Shown one piece after another: positions 1 to 8,792 of a stretch of DNA of 64,000 nucleotides. Under the pieces are notes generated by a model that was not told the DNA's origin, ran no database searches, and was given only the letters and a program-made list of their open reading frames with translations. Every line of letters begins with the position of its first letter. Within the stretch, counting starts at the first letter, position 1. The stretch lies in NCBI GenBank assembly GCA_964565925.1, contig CAZMGV010000010.1, positions 1-64,000 of the forward strand. The letters run 5' to 3'. Both the position numbers and the translations under genes were made by a program. The DNA is from CAZMGV01 sp964565925. Lineage in GTDB: Bacteria; JAGRBM01; JAHCIT01.

Positions 1-250
1 AGTCCTTCCCGGTCGCGCCGCTGTCGCGTGGGTCCACCACGTGAGCAGGGGCGGAACTCCCCGGAGAGGGCAGGTTCCCGCCATTCGATGGTCCACCGGT
101 TTAGCGCCGCTACGGCTGTCGCACCCCCCCTTCTCGCTCGTCGAGCCGGGGTGCGCACTGACCTGGCGCCCGCAGACCGGTGGAAGGCAAGTGGTGGAAC
201 CGAAAAGGCGGCTCGGTGGCCTGAAACCCCGCATGCCGCGATAGGTCCTT
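1..250. other. Structured non-coding stretch, possible RNA gene
   Basis: No credible protein is encoded here. Short open frames exist in several phases but look like random high-GC translation and have no homology I recognise. The sequence folds densely. A hairpin pairs 27-31 with 37-41. An imperfect stem pairs 50-57 with 74-82. A long-range stem pairs 93-100 with 176-183 and encloses 104-108 with 165-169 and 120-127 with 148-155, the last capped by 133-136 with 142-145. Nested stems of this kind suggest a structured RNA or the edge of one cut by the window start. I could not match it to RNase P RNA, tmRNA, SRP RNA, 5S rRNA or a group II intron domain V. Strand and boundaries are unknown. Confidence 0.3.
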
Positions 251-262
251 GAAAACTGAATA
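247..262 (+). promoter_or_regulatory. boxA-like motif
   Basis: The string CCTTGAAAACTGAATA resembles the boxA-type antitermination motif found in rRNA leaders and spacers, and sometimes ahead of CRISPR arrays. Neither an rRNA gene nor a repeat array follows: the next sequence is the cruciform element. The resemblance is by eye only, so the match may be chance. Confidence 0.25.
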
Positions 263-268
263 GCCTTT

Positions 269-423
269 AGCGGGAGGCACTCACCCCGCCAGCTGACTGG
301 CAGCCCTCTCTGGCATCCAGAGAGGGCTGGTCTTAGCTATCTGGATAGCTGGGGCTTCCCCTCTCTGCGTGGCAGAGAGGGGTGGCACGTCAGTGCCGGG
401 GTGAGTGCCTGCGGGGCGGTATT
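269..423. repeat. Multi-hairpin cruciform element with terminal inverted repeats
   Basis: An exact 14-bp inverted repeat (275-288 with 397-410) closes a region holding an inner 5-bp stem (293-297 with 389-393) and three further hairpins. These are a perfect 13-bp stem with a 3-nt loop (301-313/317-329), a 6-bp stem with a 4-nt loop (335-340/345-350), and a perfect 11-bp stem with a 3-nt loop (358-368/372-382). The first and third hairpins share the core CCCTCTCT/AGAGAGGG, so they may be duplicates. An 8-bp direct repeat TAGCCTTT lies on both sides (261-268 and 424-431). It could be a short non-autonomous mobile element (MITE-like) or a structured RNA. The base pairing is certain; the function is not. 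No transposase or reverse transcriptase is visible nearby. Confidence 0.7.
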
Positions 424-491
424 TAGCCTTTGTTCCGGGCTGACGATTCCGTATTGCCCATTTCCGTTCTGTCGTCTTAACTCCCGGCCCT

Positions 492-1601
492 ATGGCGCTG
501 CCCGACAGAATTGCGAAGATCACTCCCGAAACCCCGGTCGCCGACGTTGCCGAGCTGCTGGCTTCCCATGCCAAAGACAACTGGCACGTCTGGGCAATCG
601 CCCCGATCCAGGGGGACGCGAGTGTCCGCAAATACTACCGGGTGCATCTGGAGCCGCACGAAGGCGTGCCGAACACCGTCGTGCTGATGCAGATGAACAA
701 CGTGGGCAAGCCCTTGGGTTCCGAAGAGGCGACCGAAGGCAGCGGCCCGACGGAGGACCCGTTCTGCTCCATGGACCAGCACCTGCTCGCGGCCGGGATC
801 ACGGTGCCGCGCATTTACTGCCAGGCGGATACGGTGGGTTACCTGCTGATCGAGGATTTCGGCGACCTGAGCCTGTATGGCTTCGTGAAGGACGGCTTCA
901 ACTTCAAGGGCGTGACAGCCTACGAGAACGCCGTAAAGGAAATGGCCCGCTATCACGCGCGCGGGTCGGACCGGAAACTCGGCGACTGCACCGGGTTTCA
1001 TCAGTCGTTCACCCCCAAGCTGTTCCTGTGGGAGTTCGACCACTACCTCGAATACGGGATCGAGGTCCGGCTCGGCGTAAAGCTGACGGACGACCAGCGG
1101 AAATCCCTCAATAGCGTTTTCTCACCCATCGTCGACCGGCTTTTTGCCGAACCGCAGGTGCTCACCCACCGGGACTACCACTCCAAGAACCTGATGGTGC
1201 TGGACGACGGCCGGATCGGGGTGATCGACTTCCAGGATTCGCTGATGGGGCCGGATGTCTACGACCTCGCGTCGCTGCTGAAGGACGCCTACATCACCGT
1301 GCCCGAAGAAACCGTCTGGAAACTGGTGGATGTATACGCCAGGGCGCGGGCTTCGGAACAAAAGGGCTACGTGCTCGACCAGGACAAGTTCGCCCGGCTT
1401 TTTGTGGATCAGGCCATCCAGCGCAACATGAAGGCGCTCGGCCGGTTCGTCTATATCGACCGGGTGAAGCACAATCCCGGCTACCTGCCGTTCATCCCGC
1501 GCCTGCAGGGGTTCCTGAAGCGGAACCTGACCTCGCGGCCCGAATACGCCCCCGCCTGGGAAATCCTGTCGAAGCTTGACCGGGAGCTGAGGGACGCCTG
1601 A
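492..1601 (+). CDS. AmgK-like aminoglycoside phosphotransferase-fold kinase
   Basis: This 369-residue protein belongs to the APH/choline-kinase fold group and looks like the COG3178 set that includes AmgK, the cell-wall sugar (MurNAc/GlcNAc) anomeric kinase. The catalytic loop HRDYHSKNLM places the catalytic Asp at about 228 and the metal-binding Asn at 233. The second metal motif IDFQD puts Asp at about 246. Near the N-terminus GDASVRKYYR fits the nucleotide-binding hairpin of this group. No MurU-type nucleotidyltransferase partner is seen downstream; the window edge hides what lies upstream. Substrate is therefore inferred from family only. The ATG at 492 lacks an obvious Shine-Dalgarno, but the N-terminus has normal family length. 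Confidence 0.8.
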   Translation: MALPDRIAKITPETPVADVAELLASHAKDNWHVWAIAPIQGDASVRKYYRVHLEPHEGVPNTVVLMQMNNVGKPLGSEEATEGSGPTEDPFCSMDQHLLAAGITVPRIYCQADTVGYLLIEDFGDLSLYGFVKDGFNFKGVTAYENAVKEMARYHARGSDRKLGDCTGFHQSFTPKLFLWEFDHYLEYGIEVRLGVKLTDDQRKSLNSVFSPIVDRLFAEPQVLTHRDYHSKNLMVLDDGRIGVIDFQDSLMGPDVYDLASLLKDAYITVPEETVWKLVDVYARARASEQKGYVLDQDKFARLFVDQAIQRNMKALGRFVYIDRVKHNPGYLPFIPRLQGFLKRNLTSRPEYAPAWEILSKLDRELRDA

Positions 1602-1679
1602 GGCCGCCGTTCAGGTAGCCCCGCCAGCCTTGGAACTGGGCCTTCAAAATGAAAGAGTGACCTGTACGGCACTCAATCG

Positions 1680-4043
1680 ATGATTTCGGAAGAACAGCGC
1701 ACAGAATCCGGCGGCGAAACCGCTGGCAGTTCCGGAATGGAAACGGTGCGGGACTTTGTCCTGCTCGTTGCCGCGCATCTGTTCCATTGCGTGGAACTCT
1801 ACCGGCCGGACAGGGTTCTCGCCGGTCGCGATGTTTTTGTAAACTACTATCCGATTCACTGGATCTATATCGATCGTCTCCGGCACGGCGAGCTTCCGTT
1901 CTGGAACCCCTATTTCAACCTGGGCATCTCCTACTGGGCGGATCCGGTCAACGGCGTTCTTTATCCGGTCTACGGGCTGCTGTTCCTGTTCCGGAACTAT
2001 CTGACCGCCGTCAGCGTGCTGACAGCCCTGCATTTCCTGCTGGCCGAGCTGCTTTTCTATGGATTCCTGCGGAGCCTGAAAGTGTCCCGGCTCGCCGCGG
2101 TCGCAGGTGCCATTATCTACATGGCCAGCGGTTATCTGACGATGGAAGCCACCGCGCATCAGTTCCTGTATGCCCACGCATGGCTTCCGGGGTTGGCCTG
2201 GGCTGTATCCCGGTATCTGGACGGAAAACCTTCCGGGCTTTTCTGGGCGTCCATCGTGTCGGCGATGTTCCTGCTCTGCGGCGAACCTCAGACCTACGTA
2301 ATGGCGGTCCCGCTGGCGGTTTTTTGTATTGGCTGGCGCAAGCGCTGCCTGAAAGAGGGGGCAAAGGCCGGGCTTGCTCTCGGAGTCGTTCCGCTCCTGC
2401 TATGGGCTCCGGTTCTGCTCCCGATGCTTTCGTTCGCCGCTGAATCGGCGCGCAGTCACTATGCGTCGCTGGAGGATGCGCTCGTCTGGAGCCTGAACCC
2501 GTATCGCCTGCTGGACATGGCCCTGCCATATCTGAATGGCGAGTGCATCAGCAATATCAGCTGCTGGATGAAGGACGGAGCCGGATACTCCGATACTTTC
2601 TATACCGGGGCGGCAACACTGCCTCTGATTGGCGCCGGGCTGATAGCGAAGGATCGGCGAAGGCAGGTTGTCTGGTGGCTCACACTTTCCGCGGCCGGCA
2701 TCCTGCTGGCACTGGGCGGACACCTGCCGTTCTACGGCTGGCTTTACAAGTTCCTGCCAGGCTGGAAGCTGTTCAGATATCCCGAACGGATGCTGCTGTA
2801 TCCCACGTTTGGATTCGCCGTAGTCTGTGCACAGGCACTCGACGGATTGCGGGATATCCCGCGCAGGCTGCTTTTCCTGCTGTTCGGCGGGGCGCTGGTG
2901 CTCGTGCTGGATGTTGCGGCCGGCAGTCTCCACGGCCTGCTGCTGGAACAGGGCAGCAAAGAACTGGGTTTTCTGGCTCCGCTTGTGATCGATCGCAGCT
3001 GCACCTGGGCGCTCGTGACGCTGGCCGCCAGTTTCCTCTGGGTCGTAACGTTACCGCGCCTGAAGCCGGAGCATTTCCTGGGGCTCATGCTGGTGACGAT
3101 CCTGATCGACGTGTCTGGAATGACGCGTAATACATTCAGGACGATGCCTGCGGAGCAGATTCCCCGGAAACCGCCCGCAGCGGCCGGCCTGCCTCCGGCC
3201 GGACACGCCCCTCCCGTACATATTTCCGATCCGCGCGGTGTTAATCTGGAGATTCCTAATGACTGGCTGCACCTGTTCGGACCGGTAATCCGTAAAGGTG
3301 TCCTGCTGCGCGGGGTCTATTCCGTAGAGACGCTGGAGGGCGGGATGGGTGCGACGTTCGGCATCACCTCAACCCTCGGACCCTCGGCCGTTTCGTATCC
3401 CTGGCGTCTATACGGTTATAACGGGAACCTGACCTTGGATGCAGAGGCAGAGTTTTTCGGGATCAGTCTGATGACCAGCCACATGACCCTTGCGGCGAAG
3501 GATAAATGGCGATCCGATCCCGGGGTTCCACCTGACGAATTCGGATTCCAGATGTACCGTTACGAAGGACGGTCCGACCCGGTGCTCTGCCCCCCGAAAT
3601 ATACGCATGCGGCCAGTTTTGACGAGATATTGAATACCGTCCGGGCAAATCCGTCCGTGGTATACGATCAGGTGATAATTGCTGAACCGGCTCCGTATCT
3701 TTCAGCCGAAACCGCAGACAGTCATGCGGCAAGTGTCTGCGCCGTAGAGTCCTGGGAACCCGAGCGCGTGAATATCCGTGTCGCTTCCGAATCGCCTGGA
3801 TGGATGGTTTATCGGCGATCCTATTCAAAGGGATGGACGGCAAAGGTGAACGGCAAGGCCGCAAAACTGTATGCAGCTTACGGAGTGTTTCCCGCACTGC
3901 CTCTGGACGCAGGCGATAACCGTATCGAGCTCAGTTACGAGCCTCCCTACTGGAAAGCCGGATTGGCCATATCCATTCTGACGCTGGCAGGTCTCCTTTT
4001 CTGGCGTAACCGGCTGCGCCGGAAGGGAAGTGACAGTGACTGA
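1680..4043 (+). CDS. YfhO-family polytopic membrane protein (copy 1)
   Basis: This 787-residue integral membrane protein resembles the YfhO family (GT-C-like glycosyltransferase fold). After a cytoplasmic N-terminus and a first helix, it has an extracytoplasmic segment rich in aromatics and charge (GRDVFVNYYPIHW and GELPFWNPY), typical of the donor-binding loop of GT-C enzymes. Many hydrophobic helices follow up to about residue 480. A soluble C-terminal domain then runs to a last helix near the end. Family members are thought to transfer sugars from lipid-linked donors to cell-envelope polymers; the substrate here is unknown. It overlaps the next gene, a paralog, by 14 bp. Its C-terminal block at 3801-3956 encodes the same 52 residues as the paralog. 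Confidence 0.8.
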   Translation: MISEEQRTESGGETAGSSGMETVRDFVLLVAAHLFHCVELYRPDRVLAGRDVFVNYYPIHWIYIDRLRHGELPFWNPYFNLGISYWADPVNGVLYPVYGLLFLFRNYLTAVSVLTALHFLLAELLFYGFLRSLKVSRLAAVAGAIIYMASGYLTMEATAHQFLYAHAWLPGLAWAVSRYLDGKPSGLFWASIVSAMFLLCGEPQTYVMAVPLAVFCIGWRKRCLKEGAKAGLALGVVPLLLWAPVLLPMLSFAAESARSHYASLEDALVWSLNPYRLLDMALPYLNGECISNISCWMKDGAGYSDTFYTGAATLPLIGAGLIAKDRRRQVVWWLTLSAAGILLALGGHLPFYGWLYKFLPGWKLFRYPERMLLYPTFGFAVVCAQALDGLRDIPRRLLFLLFGGALVLVLDVAAGSLHGLLLEQGSKELGFLAPLVIDRSCTWALVTLAASFLWVVTLPRLKPEHFLGLMLVTILIDVSGMTRNTFRTMPAEQIPRKPPAAAGLPPAGHAPPVHISDPRGVNLEIPNDWLHLFGPVIRKGVLLRGVYSVETLEGGMGATFGITSTLGPSAVSYPWRLYGYNGNLTLDAEAEFFGISLMTSHMTLAAKDKWRSDPGVPPDEFGFQMYRYEGRSDPVLCPPKYTHAASFDEILNTVRANPSVVYDQVIIAEPAPYLSAETADSHAASVCAVESWEPERVNIRVASESPGWMVYRRSYSKGWTAKVNGKAAKLYAAYGVFPALPLDAGDNRIELSYEPPYWKAGLAISILTLAGLLFWRNRLRRKGSDSD
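3801..3956 (+). repeat. Near-identical segment shared by the two YfhO genes, copy A
   Basis: These 52 codons align with 6178-6333 with no amino-acid change. All nucleotide differences (about 14 of 156 by my count) are synonymous, and there are identical runs of 41, 26 and 20 nt. The rest of the two genes is far more diverged, which suggests local gene conversion or strong purifying selection on this C-terminal block. Confidence 0.85.
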
Positions 4044-6447
4044 GCAGGGGTTCAGCGCCGATGCCGGCAGTGTGGAATACCGCGAGCCCTCGCGGCATGC
4101 CGCGCTGTTCGAAAAAACGCGCGACCTGATACTGCTGCTGGCCGCACATATCCTGCATTGTTTCCCGTTATACAACCCGAACCGGGTGTTTATGGGCCGT
4201 GATCTTTTCCTGAACTACTACCCGATACACTGGGTATTTGCGGAAAGGATACGGAACGGAGAGATCCCGCTCTGGAATCCCTATTTGAACCTGGGCATCG
4301 CGTTCTGGGCTGACCCGGTGAACGCGGTTCTTTATCCGCCCCATTGGCTGCTCGCGCTCACTGGAAATGTTTATTTCGGAGTGAGCCTGCTGACCGCACT
4401 GCATTTCCTGATGGCAGAGCTGCTCTTTTACGGATTTCTGAAGAGTCTCAATGCTTCAGGGCTTGCGGCCGCACTGGGTGCGATCATTTACTCAACCAGC
4501 GGATTCCTGACGATGGAAGGGACCGCCCATCAATTCCTGTACGCCCATGCTCTCGCACCCGGTCTGGCGTGGGCCGTATCCGGATATCTGAACGGAAACC
4601 CAAAGGGTCTTTTCATGGCCTCGGTGGTTTCCTCGCTCATATTGCTGGCAGGTGAACCCCAAACATTTGTAATTGCAGCGCCAATTGGAATTCTGGCTGT
4701 CGGGTTGGGGAAGAAGCGCTGGAGCGAGTTCGCAAAGGCATCTGTAGCCATCGGTATCGTTCCGTTCCTGCTTTGGGCGCCGGTCCTGCTGCCGATGCTC
4801 TCGTTTGCCTCCGAGACAACCCGCACCCAGATCCATGTTCTCCGGGATGCCGAGCAATGGAGCATCGGTCCGCTTCGGTTATTCGACCTGTTTGCGCCAT
4901 TTCTCTTTGGCGAATGTGTCAGCAGCTTCACTTGCTGGACCAGGGAGAATGGCGGCTATTCAGATTCATTTTATATGGGTGCGGCAGCTATTCCGATCGC
5001 CCTGGGTGGATTGGTATTCAGCCGCCGCAGAAAAGAAGTTGCCCTGTTCCTGTCGCTTGCAGTCGCCGGACTCTTACTGGCTGCGGGAGAACATCTTCCA
5101 TTTTACCGTCTGCTCTACAGCTATCTGCCGGGGTGGAATCTGTTCAGGTATCCCGAACGGATGCTCTGGTTGACCACATTTGGAATTGGTGCGGCTGTCG
5201 GCCTTTCGATCGATAATGCCGGCCAGATTCCTCAGCGTTACCGGACCCTACTATTCCTGGGAGCGGTAACCGTCATCGTCGATATTGCAGCAGGAAATTC
5301 GCATGATCTGCTCCTGAAACAGGCGAATCCGACTATCGGCTACCTGGGCCCCGCCGTCATTTCGAGAAGCTGCCTGTGGGCACTGTCGGCGCTCGCCGTT
5401 TCCTGGGGTCTGGTAGGGTTTGCCACCAGGCTACCGAAGAACCGCTTCCTGACGCTGATGGTCATCGTGATGCTGATCGACGTGGCGGGTATTACCGGTC
5501 AGACTTTCAGAACCGTTCCGTTGGAAACGATCCAGCCTCTCCCGCCAGCGGTTGCGGCAAATAATGCCGCCCCGCCGGTCGATGAAGTTCCCCCGCTGCA
5601 TTATGCGGACCCCCGAAATCTTACTCTGAATATTCCGTTAAATGCGGAAAGATTATTTGGAAGGGAACTTTCAGTAACCAGCTTTTACCGATCGATATAT
5701 ATGATCCAGTCCCTGGAAGGTGGAATGGCAGCAAGTTACCGGATCGGCACAGTTTGGGGGCCGTCCGATATTTCGTTCTCGTATAATTTGTATCGCTACA
5801 TCCATACGTTCCCATTGAGCAAGGCGGCGGACTTCTTTGGAATCAAATACATGACGAGTTACCAGAGCTTCGCCCTGAAAGACGGGTGGGAGCCGATAGC
5901 ATCGCAAACGGAAAACCCGTACGGCTTCAAAGCCTTTGCCTACAAGGGGAATACAGACTCCGTATTGTGCCCCGCTAGCGCCGTTTCATCCGGAAACTTC
6001 GCCGAAATGTATCGTGCTGTCGCGGCAAAGCCTTCTATCATCCGCGATCAACTGATGTTCGAAGGACCTGTCGACTTCCCGGCGTCGGCGGTAGCGCCGG
6101 CTCCGGCTGAAAAATGCGGTGCCGAACATTGGAGTCCGGAATCTGTCACGATACGGGTGAAATCCGATATCCCCAGATGGATGGTCTACCGGCGGTCCTA
6201 TTCAAAGGGATGGACGGCAAAGGTGAACGGCAAGGCGGCGAAACTATATGCAGCCTATGGGGTGTTTCCCGCACTGCCTCTGGACGCGGGCGACAACCGT
6301 ATCGAGCTCAGTTATGAGCCGCCATACTGGAAAACCGGGATGTTGATAGCTGTGGCGGTCCTGGCCGGTATGGCCGGCTGGTTCTGGCAAACGGGCCGGC
6401 GTGAGAAACTAAAGGCCGCTCAGCCGCCCGGCGGTTCGTTCTCGTAA
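4030..6447 (+). CDS. YfhO-family polytopic membrane protein (copy 2)
   Basis: This 805-residue paralog of the gene before it has the same architecture: the GRDLFLNYYPIHW loop, multiple membrane helices, a soluble C-terminal domain and a final helix near residue 780. The likely start is the GTG at 4030 or, as well placed, the GTG at 4036; both follow GGAAGGGA inside the end of copy 1, so translation is probably coupled. Most of the protein is clearly diverged from copy 1, yet 6178-6333 encodes 52 identical residues. Parts near 5620-5720 look AT-richer than the neighbours. The 3' end overlaps convergent der by 28 bp. Probable envelope glycosyltransferase; specificity unknown. Confidence 0.78.
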   Translation: MTVTEQGFSADAGSVEYREPSRHAALFEKTRDLILLLAAHILHCFPLYNPNRVFMGRDLFLNYYPIHWVFAERIRNGEIPLWNPYLNLGIAFWADPVNAVLYPPHWLLALTGNVYFGVSLLTALHFLMAELLFYGFLKSLNASGLAAALGAIIYSTSGFLTMEGTAHQFLYAHALAPGLAWAVSGYLNGNPKGLFMASVVSSLILLAGEPQTFVIAAPIGILAVGLGKKRWSEFAKASVAIGIVPFLLWAPVLLPMLSFASETTRTQIHVLRDAEQWSIGPLRLFDLFAPFLFGECVSSFTCWTRENGGYSDSFYMGAAAIPIALGGLVFSRRRKEVALFLSLAVAGLLLAAGEHLPFYRLLYSYLPGWNLFRYPERMLWLTTFGIGAAVGLSIDNAGQIPQRYRTLLFLGAVTVIVDIAAGNSHDLLLKQANPTIGYLGPAVISRSCLWALSALAVSWGLVGFATRLPKNRFLTLMVIVMLIDVAGITGQTFRTVPLETIQPLPPAVAANNAAPPVDEVPPLHYADPRNLTLNIPLNAERLFGRELSVTSFYRSIYMIQSLEGGMAASYRIGTVWGPSDISFSYNLYRYIHTFPLSKAADFFGIKYMTSYQSFALKDGWEPIASQTENPYGFKAFAYKGNTDSVLCPASAVSSGNFAEMYRAVAAKPSIIRDQLMFEGPVDFPASAVAPAPAEKCGAEHWSPESVTIRVKSDIPRWMVYRRSYSKGWTAKVNGKAAKLYAAYGVFPALPLDAGDNRIELSYEPPYWKTGMLIAVAVLAGMAGWFWQTGRREKLKAAQPPGGSFS
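6178..6333 (+). repeat. Near-identical segment shared by the two YfhO genes, copy B
   Basis: Partner of the block at 3801-3956. It lies just before the last membrane helix and encodes an aromatic- and Lys-rich stretch beginning WMVYRRSYSKGW and ending ELSYEPPYWK, identical in both proteins. Confidence 0.85.
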
Positions 6448-7811
6448 TCCTTTTTCGTCTTCGCCCGGTAGATCACCTTGAGCGGGACGCCCTCGAACTT
6501 GAACTCCTCGCGGATCTTGTTGGCGATCCAGCGCTGGTCGGAAAAATGTATTCCGTCCGGGAAGTTCGTGAAGATCACGAAGGTGGGTGGCGACGCCTTC
6601 ACCTGGCTGATGTAGTTCAGCTTCACGCGCTTGCCCCGGTGCATGGGGAGCGACCGCTCGGTCTTGATCTGTTCGAACACCTTGTTGAGCTGCGAAGTCG
6701 AAATACGCGTCCGGTAGGCCTTGCCGACCCGTTCAATAGCCTTGAACAGGTCGTCGAATCCTTCGCCTGTCACGCTGGAGGTGACGATCAGCGGCGCGTA
6801 GTGCAGGGCTTTCAGGAAGTAGCGGATATCCTTTTCGAACTGCTTGCGTTCCTTGGGTCCCTTGGGGCGCAGATCCCACTTGCTGGCGACCAGCACGCAG
6901 CCCCGGGACTCTTCGGCGGCGATCCCGGCGATGTTCATGTCCTGGTCGGTGAGTCCTTCGCCGCAGTCGATCAGCACGCAGGCAACATCGCAGCGCGAAA
7001 CCGATTCGAGCGCCTTGATGACGCTGTATTTCTCCAGCCGGTCGCCGATCCGGCCCTTGCGCCGTATCCCGGCGGTGTCGATAAAGACGTAGTCCTTTCC
7101 CTTGCGGGTAACGACGGTGTCGACAGCGTCGCGGGTGGTGCCCGCTACGTCCGAGGCGACGAGCCGTTCTTCACCGATCAGCCGGTTGATGAGCGTCGAT
7201 TTGCCGACATTCGGCCGGCCGATAATGGCAACCGAGTAGGGCTGCTCGGCGCCTTCGGGTATTTCCGGCGGCGACCACTCGGGGACGTGTTCCCAGATGG
7301 CGTCCATGAGCTCGCCGGTTCCGCGGGCATGCTCGGCCGAGATGGCGAATACCTCGCTCGTGCCGAGTGAATAGCCTTCGTCGGGGCTGGTGGTTCTCAG
7401 GTCGGACTTGTTCACCACGATGAAAATCGGTTTGCGGCTGCGCCGGAGCATCTCGTAAATTTCGCGGTCGTTCGGCGAGACGCCGTTCTGCACCTCGATG
7501 ACAAACAGGACCAGCGTCGCCTCTTCGATGGCAAGCCGTGCCTGCTCCCGCACGCGGGACTGGAGCTTGTCCTGTGTCGGATCGGCTTCGAATCCGCCCG
7601 TGTCCACGAGCAGGGCTTCGCGCTTTCCGTCCCGGATCAGCCCGTAGTTGCGGTCCCGGGTGACGCCGGGCCGGTCATGTACAAGGGCGTGGCGGGTCCG
7701 GGTCAGCCGGTTGAACAGAGTGGACTTGCCCACGTTCGGACGGCCGACGATCGCCACAATGGGGCGCGCGGCGGCGGGGACGATGATCTCTTTGGATGGG
7801 GCGCGTTTCAT
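6420..7811 (-). CDS. der: Ribosome assembly GTPase Der (EngA)
   Basis: This 463-residue tandem GTPase is needed for 50S ribosomal subunit maturation. Two G domains are visible: P-loops GRPNVGKS at about 23-30 and 198-205, each with a DTGG/DTAG G3 motif and a K-x-D specificity motif (NKSD at about 134-137, SKWD in the second). A KH-like C-terminal domain follows. The order of two G domains plus KH is diagnostic. It is transcribed with era, rnc and mnmA on the same strand, a cluster of ribosome and RNA maturation genes. The gene ends inside the 3' end of the convergent YfhO copy 2. Confidence 0.97.
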   Translation of the reverse strand: MKRAPSKEIIVPAAARPIVAIVGRPNVGKSTLFNRLTRTRHALVHDRPGVTRDRNYGLIRDGKREALLVDTGGFEADPTQDKLQSRVREQARLAIEEATLVLFVIEVQNGVSPNDREIYEMLRRSRKPIFIVVNKSDLRTTSPDEGYSLGTSEVFAISAEHARGTGELMDAIWEHVPEWSPPEIPEGAEQPYSVAIIGRPNVGKSTLINRLIGEERLVASDVAGTTRDAVDTVVTRKGKDYVFIDTAGIRRKGRIGDRLEKYSVIKALESVSRCDVACVLIDCGEGLTDQDMNIAGIAAEESRGCVLVASKWDLRPKGPKERKQFEKDIRYFLKALHYAPLIVTSSVTGEGFDDLFKAIERVGKAYRTRISTSQLNKVFEQIKTERSLPMHRGKRVKLNYISQVKASPPTFVIFTNFPDGIHFSDQRWIANKIREEFKFEGVPLKVIYRAKTKKDYENEPPGG

Positions 7812-7852
7812 ATCGGGGTCCGGAAGGTTCCCAGCGGCCGGTCAACTGCCGG

Positions 7853-8791
7853 TCAGCTGTGATAGCCCAGCCGTTTGAGCGCTTTCGGGTCGGAAGTCCA
7901 GTCTTTCAGGGTTTTGACCTGGAGGTCCAGGAACACCTTCTTGCCGGTGAACTTCTCGATGTCCATCCGGGAATAGGTGCCGACATCCTTGATCATGCTG
8001 CCGCCATCGCCGATCACGATCTTCTTCTGCGATTCCCGCTCGACGAAGATCAGTGCCCGGATCCGGTTCAGCTTCTTGGACTCGTGGTACTCCTCGATTT
8101 CGACCGCCACAGAATAGGGCAGCTCCTTGCCGAGCCGTCTGAACAGCTCACCACGGATGATCTCGGACGCGATAAACCGCTGATCCCGGTCCGTGATCTG
8201 GTCTTCGGGGTAAAACGCCACGCCTTCCGGAAGCCGTCTGGCGACGACCTCCTTGAACTTCGCAAGGCTCTTCTCCTTGCGGGCCGAGAGCGGGATGATC
8301 TCGTCGAAGAGGCCCAGTTCCGACATCTGCTGCATGAACGGGAGCAGGGCGTCCTTGGGTTTCACGAGGTCAACCTTGTTGATGACCAGCAGCTTGGGCT
8401 TTTCCAGTTTCTTGAGCCGCTCGAAAGCGAACTTGTCCTCGGTCGTGACGCCCTTCTGGGCGTCCATCACCCACACCACAACGTCCGCGTCCTCGATGCC
8501 GTGCATGGCCTCGTCGACCAGAAAGCGGTTGAGCGGCCGCGACGGTTTATGCAGTCCGGGTGTATCGATGAACATCATCTGCGCGCCACCCGGGAACTCG
8601 TTCGACTTCTTGAGCTGGCAGATACCCAGGATCCGCTGGCGGGTCGTCTGCGGCTTGGCCGTCACAACCGACAGCGGAGATTCGAGAATGTTGTTGAGCA
8701 GTGTGGATTTGCCGGCATTGGGCCGGCCGGCGATGGCGATGTAACCGACCTTGAGGGCATCACTCACTGATTTTGGGGTCTCCTGTGACAT
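7853..8791 (-). CDS. era: GTPase Era
   Basis: This 312-residue GTPase binds the 3' end of 16S rRNA and takes part in 30S maturation. The P-loop GRPNAGKS is at about 22-29, the G3 motif DTPG follows, and the NKVD specificity motif is present. The C-terminal KH domain carries the G-x-x-G-type loop in VIGDGGSMIKDVG. Length matches the family. It begins one base after the end of rnc, so rnc-era translation is probably coupled; rnc-era is a widely conserved pair. Confidence 0.97.
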   Translation of the reverse strand: MSQETPKSVSDALKVGYIAIAGRPNAGKSTLLNNILESPLSVVTAKPQTTRQRILGICQLKKSNEFPGGAQMMFIDTPGLHKPSRPLNRFLVDEAMHGIEDADVVVWVMDAQKGVTTEDKFAFERLKKLEKPKLLVINKVDLVKPKDALLPFMQQMSELGLFDEIIPLSARKEKSLAKFKEVVARRLPEGVAFYPEDQITDRDQRFIASEIIRGELFRRLGKELPYSVAVEIEEYHESKKLNRIRALIFVERESQKKIVIGDGGSMIKDVGTYSRMDIEKFTGKKVFLDLQVKTLKDWTSDPKALKRLGYHS

Positions 8792-8792
8792 G

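Noticed and set aside
28..252. Small proteins in the 5' region
   Set aside because: Overlapping short frames with Arg/Pro/Ala-rich random composition and no ribosome binding site, lying over nested RNA-like stems.
261..431. Retron-type msr/msd RNA
   Set aside because: TTTAGCGGGAGG near 267 recalls the priming region of some retron RNAs, but the flanking TAGCCTTT repeats are direct, not inverted (no a1/a2 pairing), and no reverse transcriptase is in the window.
120..440. CRISPR array or leader
   Set aside because: There is no regularly spaced repeat, and no cas gene is present.
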